From Ceriagrion tenellum (lineage: Eukaryota > Arthropoda > Insecta > Odonata > Coenagrionidae): a stretch of 64,000 nt of DNA. The notes beneath the pieces were generated by a model. The model worked only from the letters and a program-made list of their open reading frames with translations. It did no database searches and was not told the DNA's origin. Position numbers and translations under genes: made by a program. Shown here piece after piece: positions 12,481 to 24,531 of this stretch (position 1 is its first letter; each line of letters starts with the position of its first letter). The stretch spans positions 6,773,258 through 6,837,257 of the forward strand of contig OY720641.1 of NCBI GenBank assembly GCA_963169105.1, written 5' to 3'.

Positions 12481-15470
12481 TTTTCGTCTCGATTAAATCG
12501 CGATGTAATTGGTAATTTTTAAACCAACTGAGCGCTTCAGCGGAAATAAAATTTAGCCCCAAGGGTCCCTCGAGATCTAAAATCATTTTAATACTTACTC
12601 ACACGAGAAAAGTTTTGGTAGGTTTCAAACAAATGTTTTAATACCAATCCAGACATAGAAATAAGTGCATCTATAGATGCTTGAAGTATATAAGATGTAT
12701 AAACATACCCAAATGTTCCTCATTTGATAATATTACACAAGCCATGAAACGCCAGAGCGAAATTTACCTTTCATAGTTATTGGAAATTGTGCCATAGAAC
12801 TTTGCTACCGTTGAAATAGTAGAAAAATGTATAATTTTTTTATTGAAAAACGTAATTTTTTAAATAAAAAACGAAGGGAACAAAGGCCGCTTTACATGGT
12901 ACATTTTATTGCACAAACGAATGTGTCATAGATGGTTTAAAAAAAGAATGGAATCAGAGTAGGCTCCATTTTCCGTTTAGTTATTCAGACAATTAGACAT
13001 TGTCACTTATAACAATGCCAATCACACAACTTTGCACGGTATATTTTTCTTCATGAAACAGTTCATGCATTGCCTTAACATAATTGATTGCAAAATTTCA
13101 CTTCACTTCATAGAAAAATGAAAATTTGACAAATGCCTTGATTGCCTTGGTGCCGTAAATTGATTTATAAGGAAGTAAAGAAAGCTCTGCACTGATAGCA
13201 ATAGTTTAATTATGAGAGTAAAATAGGGTCCATTTTCGGGTTTGTGGCGTGGAGCCCTTGTAGCCCTAAGGCTTTTGGTCCAATCCAATTCGTAAAATAC
13301 CCACTCTGCGAAATATAAGTTCACTAGGATTACATACATAAAAATAAAAAAATTACATACATAAATATACACAACTATTGCTTACCTTATTATATGAGAT
13401 AGTTTAATAAGTGTTCTTCGAATCACCCACGACTATGCCAACCGATTTAAAAATTACCTTAGGTTAATTAATTCAAGATGTTCATTGAAAGTTTATTTCA
13501 ACGTTGAATGGTTGAAGACGGACAGCTATTTGTAAAAATTGTGATTCAAAAAAATACTAATTCGGAATATATAATATAGGTAATATAAAAATAATAAATC
13601 TAAGGTTAGACATGAAATCATAAAAAAGCACATCACAATTTGTTAAATTCTTGTCCAATATGATCGCTTCCTTGTTTTTCTATTCGAAGCTTAAAATTGT
13701 TACGCAACAACTGGACTCATCAAGCATTTTGAGCTGAACAAATATTTTCGCCGAATTCCAACAGGGTCCCGGAAAGGTTATCGTTTCCCACAGGGTCCGG
13801 GATTTTGATTGCTTGCAGTTGCTTTTAAAAAAAACACGTCGTATGTTTACGAATGTTGGTCGGTCAGCTAAAACTGTAACAACACTTTCCTGTAGATTAT
13901 TTCATGAATGAAAATGGTAATTCAAACGAAATTGCATCAGTCGCTTTCCTTGGATACATATCGGCTTCATTGAAGCTTGCAAAAGCCAAGGATATAGATA
14001 TAGGGTTTCATTAGAAATCGGCGCATCCTCTAAGGGTGATAGATAGGGTTTCAAGCACATGGGAATGACATCGCAACTCCTAACAATTGCCGCTCAAGAA
14101 GCACGTTTTGCTGAAACTTTGAAAATTTAACTCTACTTCTGCAATCAGAAGTTAGTCAGATAACGACTGGTATTACATTCTTCCTTTCTTTTGCAGAATC
14201 AGCGACTTTGATCTAGCTTACATTTACCCTTCATCCTTTCTTTAATAAATCGTTTCCTGCCAATATTAGGTCTAAAAGTTTATGCTGAAAATGTATGGAC
14301 CAATTGACAGCCTAATTAGAGTTCAAATTGATGACACGGCTCGTAAAGTAATGCCTATGAATTAAATAATAAAATAACGTAATTCACCTTACTCTTTCAA
14401 TATATTTAACGCGTACTAATGCCCGCATTGATACCAGAGCATCATCAATGTTTAACCAACCTTAAGCAAAACTAGTGTATTTACATCGCGGCCATTATTT
14501 AAAATTTATTTTCGACAGCATTCACTTAAACTTTCTAACCATTTCTTAACTTGATGACAGATGCATTTCAATGTCCCAGAAATTTATGGCGTTATTTTTG
14601 CAAGACCTCCTAAATTATTTCTTCAAGCCTTTGATAGACCCCTTAATTTATCATAATATGGACACTGCTCCTGTATTACGACTGCTTTTCCCGAGTAGGC
14701 TCGTGCCTCCAATCCTGGAGTTACTTCACTTAATTACAGTCATTGATTAGTTAAACAGTGTCAGATGAGATACCGTGAAACGGCAACTTCATCTAAATAA
14801 TAGCACTGTCAACTTTATTAAAAATAATAGCAGTACACCAGCCTAGGATGCCACTCAGTCATAATTAGATCGATCACTTATTGTGTCTAATAAAACGCCC
14901 GAAATACGTATTGTACGTTCATCTCGGAGTTCTCCTATTTTTTTATTACTTAAGCTTTTTTTCATTCTGAACATCTTATTCCGTAACAATTGAAGAGGAA
15001 GTCCCGCTATTCCTTCTATCCCCTAGCTAAATTAATCGTGATAACCTGTCTCCGTCCATTCATTAACGTTTTTTCAGTATCTATCTCATCCCGGCTAAAA
15101 CTTTTTATTTTCCTATTACACCTTTTTTTCAATACAGCTCTATGTGTTATTCACTACATCATTAGTCTTAACTGTCATTGCAGCTGCCAGGCAAGAAAGT
15201 TTCTGCAATGGGCTGAGTCCTGCATTTGCAGGAATAAATAATTCTATTAGCCGTTGCATGATATCATTTAATTAATAGAAAGGAATGTTATTCTGAATCG
15301 CCTTATTGAATAATGTCATTATTTTTCCTCCTATTCGTCCGCTCTACTGGTGTGACAGAGCCTGCATCTGATGCAGACTGATCTCATGAATCATGAAAGC
15401 TTTCGTCCATTTTAATGAGAAGCAAACGCTGAAACCTATAGACAGTGAAGGTTTTTCGGGATCACTTCCG
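12481..15470. other. No gene recognised
   Basis: AT-rich. I see only short open frames and minor direct repeats (an ATTACATACATAAA word twice at about 13329-13370). Nothing supports a gene or a mobile element. Confidence 0.5.
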
Positions 15471-15589
15471 CGTATTTCCATTTTCGAAGACGACAGTTTC
15501 AGTATCATTACAGCTACCTTCTGTAGGTTTGAAGCAAAGATGCATCTCGTCACCGACTGCGTCAGCAGCTCAGAGTGTACGACTTGTGC

Positions 15590-16740
15590 TCTGCGTCCAC
15601 GTCTTTGGCTATCCCAGCCGTATGTCAGGACCTTATTACTCCCGATATATCTGTCCCAAGTACTTGTTTTTTCAGTCGCCAGGTCTTTTATTATATTGTT
15701 GTCATTTGTTTTTAGGTAATGGTAGTCTCTTGCCTGTTTCTTCATAACATCCCTTATTTGTTTATATTTTTGTGACTTTATGTAAATATGTATTGGTTGT
15801 CCATTTTATTTTAAAAATTGACCTCAGGCAATTTCTTTCCATTTTTTCTATTTCTCTTATTCAAGCTCTCTTTATTTATAAGGCCTGCCCATGCCGGTGT
15901 TGCGTAGAGCGTAGATGGCCTTATGTACGTCTCATAAATAGCTATCTTTACCTTTGCTGGTACAATGTTGTTTTTTGATATGGGCGATAGACCTGCTCTA
16001 GTGCCGATTGTCTTTTTGTAATATTTTTAATGTATCTCTTGAATGTCAATTTTTGATCTATTATGACCCCTAGGTATTTGGCTTCGTTAGTCCATTCTCT
16101 TTGCTTCCCTTCTACAGTGAATCCGAAGCATAATGGTGTTTGTGTTTTTGGCCTAGTGAAGATTATAGTTTGGGTTTTCTCTGGGTTAATTTTTATTTGC
16201 CATTTCTCGTACCATTTTATGGGTTTTTCTCACCCAATGAATTTTGAGCTATCTCTGTCCCAATTTTGGCATTATTGCTCTTTGCGAGAATGGCTGCATC
16301 ATCTGCATATAGTACTATTTTTGTCCGCCATTTACCGTTGTCTTTTGGGAAGTTGTGAGTCAATATATTAAATAAAAATGGTCCATAAATGGATCCTTGG
16401 GGTACCCCCGATATTATGTTTTTGCATTGCTTAGTTCATGTGACCATTAGACTATTAATTCCCTGTCTCTCAAATAAGAGCATGTCCATTTTAAGATCCA
16501 GGTTGGAAAGTCAAGTTGTGTCATTTTTTATAGCAGTCTGTCATGCCAGACCTTGTCGAACGCTTTAGAAATATCTAGGAAAATTCCTATTGCCGTGTGC
16601 TTTCCATTAAAGCCTTCATTAATAAAATCTATCACCCGGTAGACCTGTTGGGTCGTCGAGTGTTTCTGCCTGAATCCAAATTGTTCTTCAGGTATAATGC
16701 CTCTTTCTTCAAAAAAAGAGCATATTTTTGGTAGGCAAAG
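15590..16740 (-). pseudogene. Jockey-type LINE reverse transcriptase relic
   Basis: Reading the minus strand from 16740 downward gives the RT blocks in order, spread over several frames: EEQFGFRQKHSTTQQV, then IFLDISKAFDKVWHDRLL (block A, with the catalytic Asp), SYLRDREL, a degraded GVPQGS-like block, VLYADDAA (catalytic YADD at 16298-16309), KWYEKWQIKINPEKTQ, KYLGVIIDQKL, and an IYETYIRP…PAWAG thumb block at about 15940-15900. The wording is that of Jockey-clade ORF2. Many stops and frameshifts interrupt it. The end near 15590 is uncertain, because the C-terminal frame (15590-15745) is only weakly recognisable. Confidence 0.8.
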
Positions 16741-17460
16741 ATGCAGTTGTTCATGCTCGCCTTATAAAGGGGCTGATTTTTCCCGCCAATTCAGTTAAAG
16801 GCGCTTTCATTGGTTGCTCTTTTCTTCTTCGAGTAAACCCACTTCTTCCAAGCATTGGTGATTGTGTAACCATCTTTCCTGTATATGTTGAAAAAAAACC
16901 GCCCCGATATAAGGCAGACATAAACATCTGCATATTCACATCAGACCTGAAGAATATTAGTGAAATACTACCGCTACAGTCGTCCACGAAAATGGCACTA
17001 CCAGGGAAGAGAGCCAGAAATACCTTCACTTCCATTACAACAACTCCGCGAAAGCTTTCACACTGATATTCATCAGCTGAAACCCACAGTCTAGCCTATG
17101 CTCTTGGACCAATCCGGTAGCTTAACCAGGAAAAAATGATCATTGCTCCTGCGAATCCATTCTGGTCTCGTGAAGTTCCGATAATCCCAGTTTTTTAGGA
17201 GAGAGGCAAGCCCTTTTACGAGGCCAAGGTAACGGATAATAGAAAGGGAGTTCAAGACAGATTGAGGTCAAGAGAAAAATGCTTCTGCAAATGAACACAA
17301 AGGTTGTATTAAAATTGCACTATTGTTTTAGGATATAATATTTTGAAATTCATTTTTGCCACACATGAAATTCCTTAGTTCATTACAGTCTTTCATGCTG
17401 AGAGTGCCGACTGATCACCAGTTTTCTGCACTTAAGATTATGTAAAACAAAGTAAAAATC
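16741..17460. other. Unassigned repeat-like DNA between LINE relics
   Basis: No gene recognised. Bases 16945-17000 carry a CTGAAGA…GAAA word pair with the context ACAGTCGTCC…GAAAATGG, resembling the minus-strand sequences at 15478-15535 and 33808-33858. This suggests an old dispersed repeat. Confidence 0.35.
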
Positions 17461-17605
17461 GGTTAAAACCGATTTTCTGGGGCCACATCTCAGGTAGTCA
17501 CAAGTTGGGTGGGGCCAACCTCGCGGACGGTCCTAATTCTCAACCCTTCCTCGGACTTGGAGACCCATTGCCGGCCCTCTCTTCGACCCACGCAGCGGGG
17601 GTCCC
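17461..17605 (+). repeat. 145-bp inverted repeat, left arm
   Basis: Nearly identical to the reverse complement of 19895-20040, from GGTTAAAACCGATTTTCT at the outer edge to CAGCGGGGGTCCC at the inner edge. A frame through the arm is open (FWGHISGSHKLGGANLADGP) and has a matching open frame in the other arm, but I do not recognise the protein. The two arms enclose about 2.3 kb of LINE copies. Confidence 0.9.
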
Positions 17606-18461
17606 GCGCGATTATGAATTTTTGGAAAAAGAATGGCTTTCCCCGGAATAATTATTGCATCAAAGAAAACAAAATATGTAACGTAGATTCAATTAAATAC
17701 TTAGGCGTCACCATCACTGAAGACATGTCATGGGGGAAACACATCAGGGAAATAACTAGTGTAGCAAACCGTAGATTAGGATTCGTAAAAAGTGTTCTAG
17801 GCAAATGCGATGAGAGAGTACGAGAAAGAAGCTATTTTACACTTGTCAGGCCTCATTTAGAATATGCCACTAGTATATGGGATCCGTACGAGGAAGGTAT
17901 GATTAAAGAATTAGAGCGCGTGCAAAGGAGATCTGCTAGGTTTGTTAAAGGCCGTTATGATAATTGTATAAGTGTTACGAGCTTAATAGAAGAACTAGGA
18001 TGGGAATTAATATCAGAATGCAGGTGAAAATTTAGGCTAAACCTTTTAAGTAAATTCGAAACAGAGTTGTTCACAAATGACGTTGGATATATATTGAGAA
18101 CCCCTGCGTATTATGCTAGGTTTGATCATATTAACAAGATTAGAGAGATAGATTGTCGTACCGATAGATTTAAAATGTCATTTTTCCCGCGTACTATAAG
18201 AGAGAACAATAGGCAGCGTAGTAAAGGGATAGGTAGGTGAAATATAGTTAGAGTAGTCTGTAGTGAATGATGCATGTAATAACAACCAATAATCCCTTTC
18301 TTATTATGTAGATACTAACCATCTACCTCCATGTGACCCTATTATCTAGCATATCTCCCTTAAATATCCTACTTGCATGTCAATAGTGCATGTTTGGTGA
18401 TCTTCACCCCCTGCCACACACCCCGTGGTGGCTCGCAGGGTATCACGTAGATGTAGATGTA
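17606..18461 (+). mobile_element. LINE copy A: RT C-terminal region and 3' UTR
   Basis: After the inverted-repeat arm, the frame reads FWKKNGF, SIKYLGVTITEDMSW, CDERVRERSYF, LVRPHLEYATSIWDPYEEG and VQRRSARFVKGRYD, the conserved C-terminal blocks of CR1/Jockey-group RTs. A TGA at about 18025 splits it from the continuing homology (KIREIDCRTDRFKMSFFPRTIRENN, about 18133-18213). The 3' UTR ends in a hairpin (CCCTGC at 18409-18414 with GCAGGG at 18435-18440) and GTAGAT repeats at 18447-18461. Relatives of this 3' end lie at 41.5, 52.5 and 58.0 kb. The copy is dead: 5' truncated, with an internal stop. Confidence 0.85.
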
Positions 18462-18640
18462 TTTAATAGATTCTACATTAGATATTTTCTTTTCTTTGAT
18501 GCAATAATAATCCCGGGGAAAGCCATTCTTATTCCAATATCTCTTCCTATGTACTTTCCTCTATACTGCGTTCATGAACTTCTTCCTGGTGTTAGTTTTG
18601 GGAATTATCCCGCTATTTTACCTTCAATTATGTTCAATTG
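18459..18640 (-). mobile_element. Inverted 5' segment of LINE copy B (twin priming)
   Basis: On the minus strand this reads RYWNKNGFPRDYYCIKEKK and then ISNVESIKY, matching copy A at about 17620-17705 (KNGFPRNNYCIKENK…SIKY) in opposite orientation. It begins directly in the GTAGAT tail of copy A and is followed by the 3' part of the same element in plus orientation. That order is the signature of twin-primed target-site reverse transcription. Confidence 0.8.
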
Positions 18641-19140
18641 TTTTACCTTCAAGCTAGGCTATATCATGAGAATAATCGGAAAATGTGATGAGAAAGTGAA
18701 AGAACGTTGTTATTTTTCAATCGTTAGGCCTCATCTGGAATATGCTGCCAGTGTATGGGATCCATATGAAGCGAGGTTGACATCGGAATTAGATCGCGTG
18801 CAGCGAAGAGGAGCTAGGTTTGTAAAACGATGCAACGACAAGTTTCCTAATGTCTCTGGATTGTTAGAAGAACTGGGATGGGAATCGCTTTTACAGCGTA
18901 GATTAAATTATAGGCTTAACCTCTTAGCTAAATTTCAGAAGAAAAATTTATCTGACGACGTAAAAAACATACTATTAACCCCCTCGTACTACGGAAGATT
19001 AGATCACGCCAATAAAATTAGAGAGATAGACTGTAGAACCGATAAGTATAAAATGTAATTTTTCCGCGTACCATTCGGGACCATAACAGCTGCGATCATC
19101 GGCATGAATAGTGCAAATAGTGAATTAGCTAGACTGTAGA
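18641..19140 (+). mobile_element. LINE copy B: direct 3' segment
   Basis: An open frame (part of 18390-19058) gives KLGYIMRIIGKCDEKVKERC, IVRPHLEYAASVWDPYEARL, VQRRGARFVKRCNDK, LLEELGWESLLQRR, NYRLNLLAKF and HANKIREIDCRTDKYKM. This is the same C-terminal domain as copy A but a better-preserved stretch, interrupted only by a TAA just before the FF-R block. The roughly 25 residues that join the inverted and direct segments in copy A (LGVTITEDMSWGKHI and following) are missing, as expected at a twin-priming junction. The 3' boundary is uncertain; UTR-like sequence may run to about 19340. Confidence 0.85.
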
Positions 19141-19894
19141 TCTTTTTCTTTATATTTTGTACGTTCTTATTTACTGCGTGATGTAAATATTGATGTTCTT
19201 ATTTATGCATGAGATTTTGAATCCGTAGTAGTAGTCTTTGTATCCCTTGCATGTGGGAACGAATGACTATAGAATGTTTCTTGGTTAGTAGATTTTAATG
19301 GGCGCATGGCATGTGTGGTACGCTGGTTTCAATGTAGTATAGAGATATATAGTATGAGGACATGCATATTATTCGTTTAAACACTTAGCACGCTAGAAGG
19401 GATACTTATATCGGGAAAAATGGGCAAAAGACTCCTTTGAGCGCATTTTCGCGGCACCAAATTGGTTAACACTACGTATCTCATCACTCACCGATGTCAA
19501 TAACGTCAATTGTAAAAACTATACCCATTTACAATCACTGCAAACATACTCGCGGTGCCAATGTAGCGATGATAAAATCACGTATCTTCGCCTGCGAAGA
19601 AATGGAAATTCTGAGAGGGATATGGACAGTGAGGAAATGACTAAATCATACCTGAAACTCATTCAAACTTCCCGCAGCCAGCCTCCTACCACTGAGATGT
19701 TGCCATTTATCCGGCGGCGGATCACCACGTTGTTAGCCATGTTCGCAAAGTTGTTCATTTTCCACGTAGAACGACGATTAAAAGATGTACTTACTCGTAC
19801 AATTATCGGGTGTACCATGAAAACATTCATTTGTTGTTATATGACGTAGTTTTAAAAGTTTAAATAATAGTGAGCACGGCTAGTTTTGGGGAGG
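19141..19894. other. Probable LINE 3' UTR, then unassigned DNA
   Basis: The first 200 bases continue the 3' UTR of LINE copy B. From about 19340 to the inverted-repeat arm I see nothing recognisable; a short open frame at 19622-19849 has no known motif. Confidence 0.4.
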
Positions 19895-20040
19895 GGGACC
19901 CCCGCTGCGTGGGTCGAAGAGAGAGGCCGGCAATGGGTCTCCAAGTCCGAGGAATTGTTGGGGGTTAGGACCGTCCGCGAGGTTGGCCCCACCCAACTTG
20001 TGACTACCTGAGATGTGGCCCCAGAAAATCGGTTTTAACC
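19895..20040 (-). repeat. 145-bp inverted repeat, right arm
   Basis: Partner of 17461-17605, with only scattered differences. The arms end abruptly at both sides, so they could be terminal inverted repeats of a DNA element that captured LINE DNA, or two opposite insertions of an unnamed repeat. No target duplication is obvious outside the arms. Confidence 0.9.
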
Positions 20041-20689
20041 CTTTTAAAAATGTTAAGCGTAGAAATTTAAGCACTAAGCGAGTCGGAAACGTTTTGGAAG
20101 TGATAATTAAATGCGTGCTCTAGCAAGCGTGAATTTTTCCAAACAGCTCTGAGTACCGATCCCAAATACGCTCTACAAGCGTGGCTAAATGCAGAAGAGG
20201 ACGTGTGCGATTTGCAGTGAAAGCATCCTGCGAACTCGATGCACTGCTCACAAAGGTATCTTCGCATCAACAGCGCTCCATATTATATCCTCACTTAGGT
20301 ATTCTCCTCAGTAATATGTACCAATTCACTTCATGTCTATTCGCTGTTCTCATACCGAATATATCCAGCGTACTTTAAATAACATTACAGGAATTTCACC
20401 TTTTACGCCAATATCTTACCATCATGTAACTCTGAGAGTGAGTCAAAACATTTATCATTCTCGATAAAATTATACATAAAATGGTAAACATTTGTATTAA
20501 GGCTACTTCCTAAGCAGGGGTAAAAATTTAGGTAGCAGATAAAACAGTTATATATTCGAGCCCGATAATTTTTTAATTAACGCATACCATAACGAGAATT
20601 TTGGCAGTGAAACATGAGCAATAATCGCAAGGAGCTAAGGCGTAGAGCAAATAAATTGTAAGCAATGAAGATGCCCTGCTATTCATAAA

Positions 20690-21640
20690 TGATGAAGATC
20701 AAATCACTAATGAAGAGATCCTATGAAGAATTAAAGAGCAATTAAATAGAAATATCTGAAAGGGATGAGAAACAAGCTCATTAAGCATATTGTGCAGGAT
20801 ATCATCATCAGGAAAGACATATTCAAAGCAGAACAATAAGCCATAGGATTGAAAGGAAAATTGAAGATAACCTCCCGGAAAATATATTTAGATTGAGGAA
20901 GAACAGAGGTACCAGAGAGGACATGCTATCTGTGAGCTAAGGTTAAGAAAACAATGCATGCGAACAAGCTACTGTATATAGAATTCATAGACCTGGAGAA
21001 AGTTTTCAACAATGGTGAGTAAAAAGAAATATTCGGTGTGCTTGAATCGGGATAAATTACAGCGAAAGAAGAATAATTTAGCAACTATACAAGAAGTAAG
21101 CGGTCGTAGTGCGAATGAGAGGCGGAATACAAATAAAAGCTGAAATTAACAAAGGAGTAAGACAAGGATGCAACCATTCACCAGAACTGTTAAACATGAA
21201 CTTGGAGTAGACCATAAGAGTAGTACAATAAATTGGACTGAGCGGAATAAAGAACGGAGAAGAAATAAATATGCTTCACTTCACAGGTGATATCGCAGTC
21301 ATTGCAAGAAAAGCGATGATATTCCAAGGTTACTAATCGGAATAGACTAAGTTCTCCAAAAAATACTGCATATATATATGAATAAGATGAATACTAAAAT
21401 CCTAGTATGCGGAAGATAAAATAAATATGAACGTAGAAGTCACCCTGAGAGGAAAAAAAAGAGCACATGGGTTTGTTCACTTATCTCAGAAGTATCATCA
21501 AGTTGGACGGAAAAGTTAAACGGATATCATACGAAGGATAACTCAAAAACGTTCATAGTTAAAAGACAACTGTTCTCTTCAAAGAAGATAACTCTGAAAA
21601 CTATTAAAAAAGTATGTGAAAACATTCGTCTGCAGCACTC
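20690..21640 (+). pseudogene. Decayed LINE reverse transcriptase (FADDIAVIA family)
   Basis: Broken into short frames, but RT blocks follow in order: RIERKIEDNLPENIFRLRK with GTRED (fingers), YIEFIDLEKVFNN (block A; the second aspartate is lost), INKGVRQGCNHSPELLNMNL (block B), LHFTGDIAVIA (block C, 21280-21291; FADD has become FTGD), NTKILVCGR, and FIVKRQLFSSKKITLKT. The same family appears at 53150-53360, where the FADD box is intact. Both catalytic boxes are damaged, so this copy is long dead. Confidence 0.75.
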
Positions 21641-21675
21641 TATAATCACGTGCAGCATTGGACGAGTGGAGCATA

Positions 21676-21745
21676 TTTATTTCTTCTCCGTTTATCTTTC
21701 TTCCGCTAAATCCAATTTCTTGTACTACTCTCATGGCCTCTCATG
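21676..21745 (-). mobile_element. Inverted fragment of the same LINE family
   Basis: The reverse complement matches 21207-21276 closely (GAGTAGTACAA, ATTGG, AGCGGAA, ACGGAGAAGAAATAAATATG) and encodes the stretch between RT blocks B and C (RVVQEIGFSGRKINGEEINM). It lies about 400 bases after its match, in opposite orientation: either a second minus-strand copy or a rearrangement. Confidence 0.75.
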
Positions 21746-24531
21746 TGCAGCATTCTATTGATATGGATCTTTTGATACGACCATTCTTCTTAAAGTGAGT
21801 CATTTAACTTTTTAATGCCAATTCAAGAGAGAGCCTCCAGAAAATTCTGCCCGAGAGATTTACTTCCATATTTTTCTCATTTTCGCCATTAGTTTGCTCT
21901 TTGAGTCTTAGATTTTTCCTGCAAATTTGAGTAACGATACTCAAGGGTTCAAGAACTTTAGATTTTGGAGTGAATTAAATAAAAAGATTCTTTGAAAATA
22001 CCTTAGGGGTGAACTAACGAAATCAAAGATTAGCAGTCCACAATCGTTGCAAAAGGGGTGATGCGGCCCTCCAAAACACGAAAAAAGAGGAGAATTGCAG
22101 CATCCAATGATTCGAGTTCAATCACCCGTGTAAAGGGCGCCAGTTGTCACTTCGCTCGGGAGCAGATGCTGGCAGAACAGAGCGAGGCCAACATTTCTAC
22201 ATACGAGTCGATAGATGAGAGAGGGGGAGAGGGTTGCCGCAAGCTGATAGGATGCACAGCGTAGAAGGGAACCCCTTTAATTGTACATGGTTGCCAATTT
22301 GTACACTTTATTTCCTCGTGCCGTGGTCCCAATCGGAATAATAATTGACTCCAACACGGGACAAACTCGACATCTCTGAATGCTACATTTCTATTGTACC
22401 CTTTGCCTTCTAATATCCTCGCAGATTAATGCATGCTTTCTGCTTGAAATTTCATGAGTAAAAAGGATCACAATACATATTTTAAGCCAGCAGTACAGTT
22501 CTAATTTAAAGAAATCAATCCCCAAGTATGCTCTTCCGCTCATGGGGACAATTTTTCCATGGTAGATCTTGATACTTTCAGGTGAAAGCCAAACGCTTGG
22601 CAGGGTGGCTCATTGCGCTGTCCACTGACGATATCATGATTACTTGGTAGTCACGATATTACGAGTTTTGACAGACCACAGTCTAATATAACTCCTTTGA
22701 GGAGCATCCAAAGACATCTCCATGGAAAGGGAATCTTTATACGCAGTAATATGTCTATCATGAGACTTTTCAGTCTCCCCTTATGTCATCCGAAACTCCT
22801 GTTCTCTTAATGAGCTAGTTCCCCCCTCGTCCCTCTTCCCCCTTCCAAGTTCCCCCTTCTATCGTCTTTCACAACTTGGCGTCTTGACTCAAAGCAATAC
22901 CCATTAATTTTCCCCACCACAGGCTTTCTGTCTTCTCCTACCAAACCTAACGATACCTCATCATGGAGATAACTCTCTTCATATTCCTCCAACTACACAT
23001 ATCGGAGGCGTGCTAATAAATCACCAACAGAGGCAAGTAATGGCGCACCGGAATCACTTTTGATATTTTCCTGAACATTACTTAGAACCTCTGGTCGCTC
23101 TCAGCATAAAGTAGAAATTTGTTCGAGGCGCAGTTTGAAAAGAAAATCAAACACTAAAAACAATGAAGTTACAAACTGATACTTCATTTATCACTTTATG
23201 ATACATTTCAGGTTATTTCTACAGTCATACATTCATTGGCTGTAAACAATTTTTTCACTAACCATTATTCAAGTCTAAGCTACAATATTGCAGCGCATAC
23301 ACCATATACATATTCCACTGGATTCGTAAGAGCAGAGCAAAATTTATTTCATTCGGACAGTTTATATAAAATCAAATAATTTTATACTTCAAATATGACC
23401 TAGAACTGTCAACTTCATTTTTCCGCAATTTTGTCCGATGTGAATTGAAACTACCAAAAGATTTGATGTAGGTCAAGACGGTGACCACAGCTAACTTTCG
23501 AGATAACTGCAGTTTTTACTGCAGAGACAACTCCTTAGAATTGCAAAAAGAGTGGTATAGCGGGGAGAGGGATTAGTTTCGAATGCCATGCATCGATAAA
23601 AAGGTAACAAGAGCAGAAGTTTCAACCAAAAGTAGATTCCACCGTGTGACCAAGCATGCAAATCTTGAGTATTATGGTACGGTATGTAATACCTTCCAGG
23701 AGTCACCCGCAAGTTTACGGAGGCCAACAGCTGCATAGAAATTGTACACACTGTAATCAAACAAGCCTCTTGTTTTTTAATTATTTTCACGCCGTTTATA
23801 TTATTTGTATAATACACTCCTATTTTTAATCATTGCTTCAATAAATCTGTTGGAATCCGTGAAAACTGTGGTTTCAAAGAAAGAGGCGACGGCAGTACAA
23901 TCCCCGAATGTCCCAAAAAGCCTCTCCTAAATTGAGACTCGTCCTCCTTCGTTCAATCCAAGATTTGAGAAAGTTATTAAATAGAACATTACGACGCCTT
24001 CAACTAATCAAAGAAACATAAAATTGTCGCATAAGCATCAAAATTATTTTCTAAAATGGGCTTTTTGTACTGCTTTAGACAATGGTCTAAATTCTTATAT
24101 TAATACTGGATGATTCCTTTTGTTCATAGACAGATCTTCGGTTTTTTATCCCAAATGGAACCTGACTACTCATATCACTGAATGTGGGAGAGGGAGTAAG
24201 GAACGGTGGGTACAAAGCTATGGTTTTTTAGAATATATATATAAACTAACTATAGAAACTCTTAAAAAATATATGAACTTTCAAAGAAAAAAGATAAAAG
24301 GACATTGATATGCACAAATAAATGCAGAATAGAATCAAAATATGCAAAAGAAATAAAATTAGTCATAAATCAGAAAAATTAAAGTGTAAATGCGGTTAAA
24401 ATTTAAATTTGCAATAAATATAAATAATAATATATAAATGAGATTGATGAAAACACATCAATAATACAAAACTATGGAGAACGATAAGGAAGGGGAGATT
24501 GGAACGACGCCACAGAGTTTTTTTTTTTAAA
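21746..24531. other. No gene recognised
   Basis: AT-rich, with short open frames only (22058-22264 plus, 23491-23817 minus). I found no transposon motif, tRNA or repeat. Confidence 0.5.

Noticed and set aside
15344..15745. 133-codon minus-strand frame as a separate gene
   Set aside because: Its N-terminal part continues the Jockey-type relic and the rest is repeat-like; nothing supports an independent protein.
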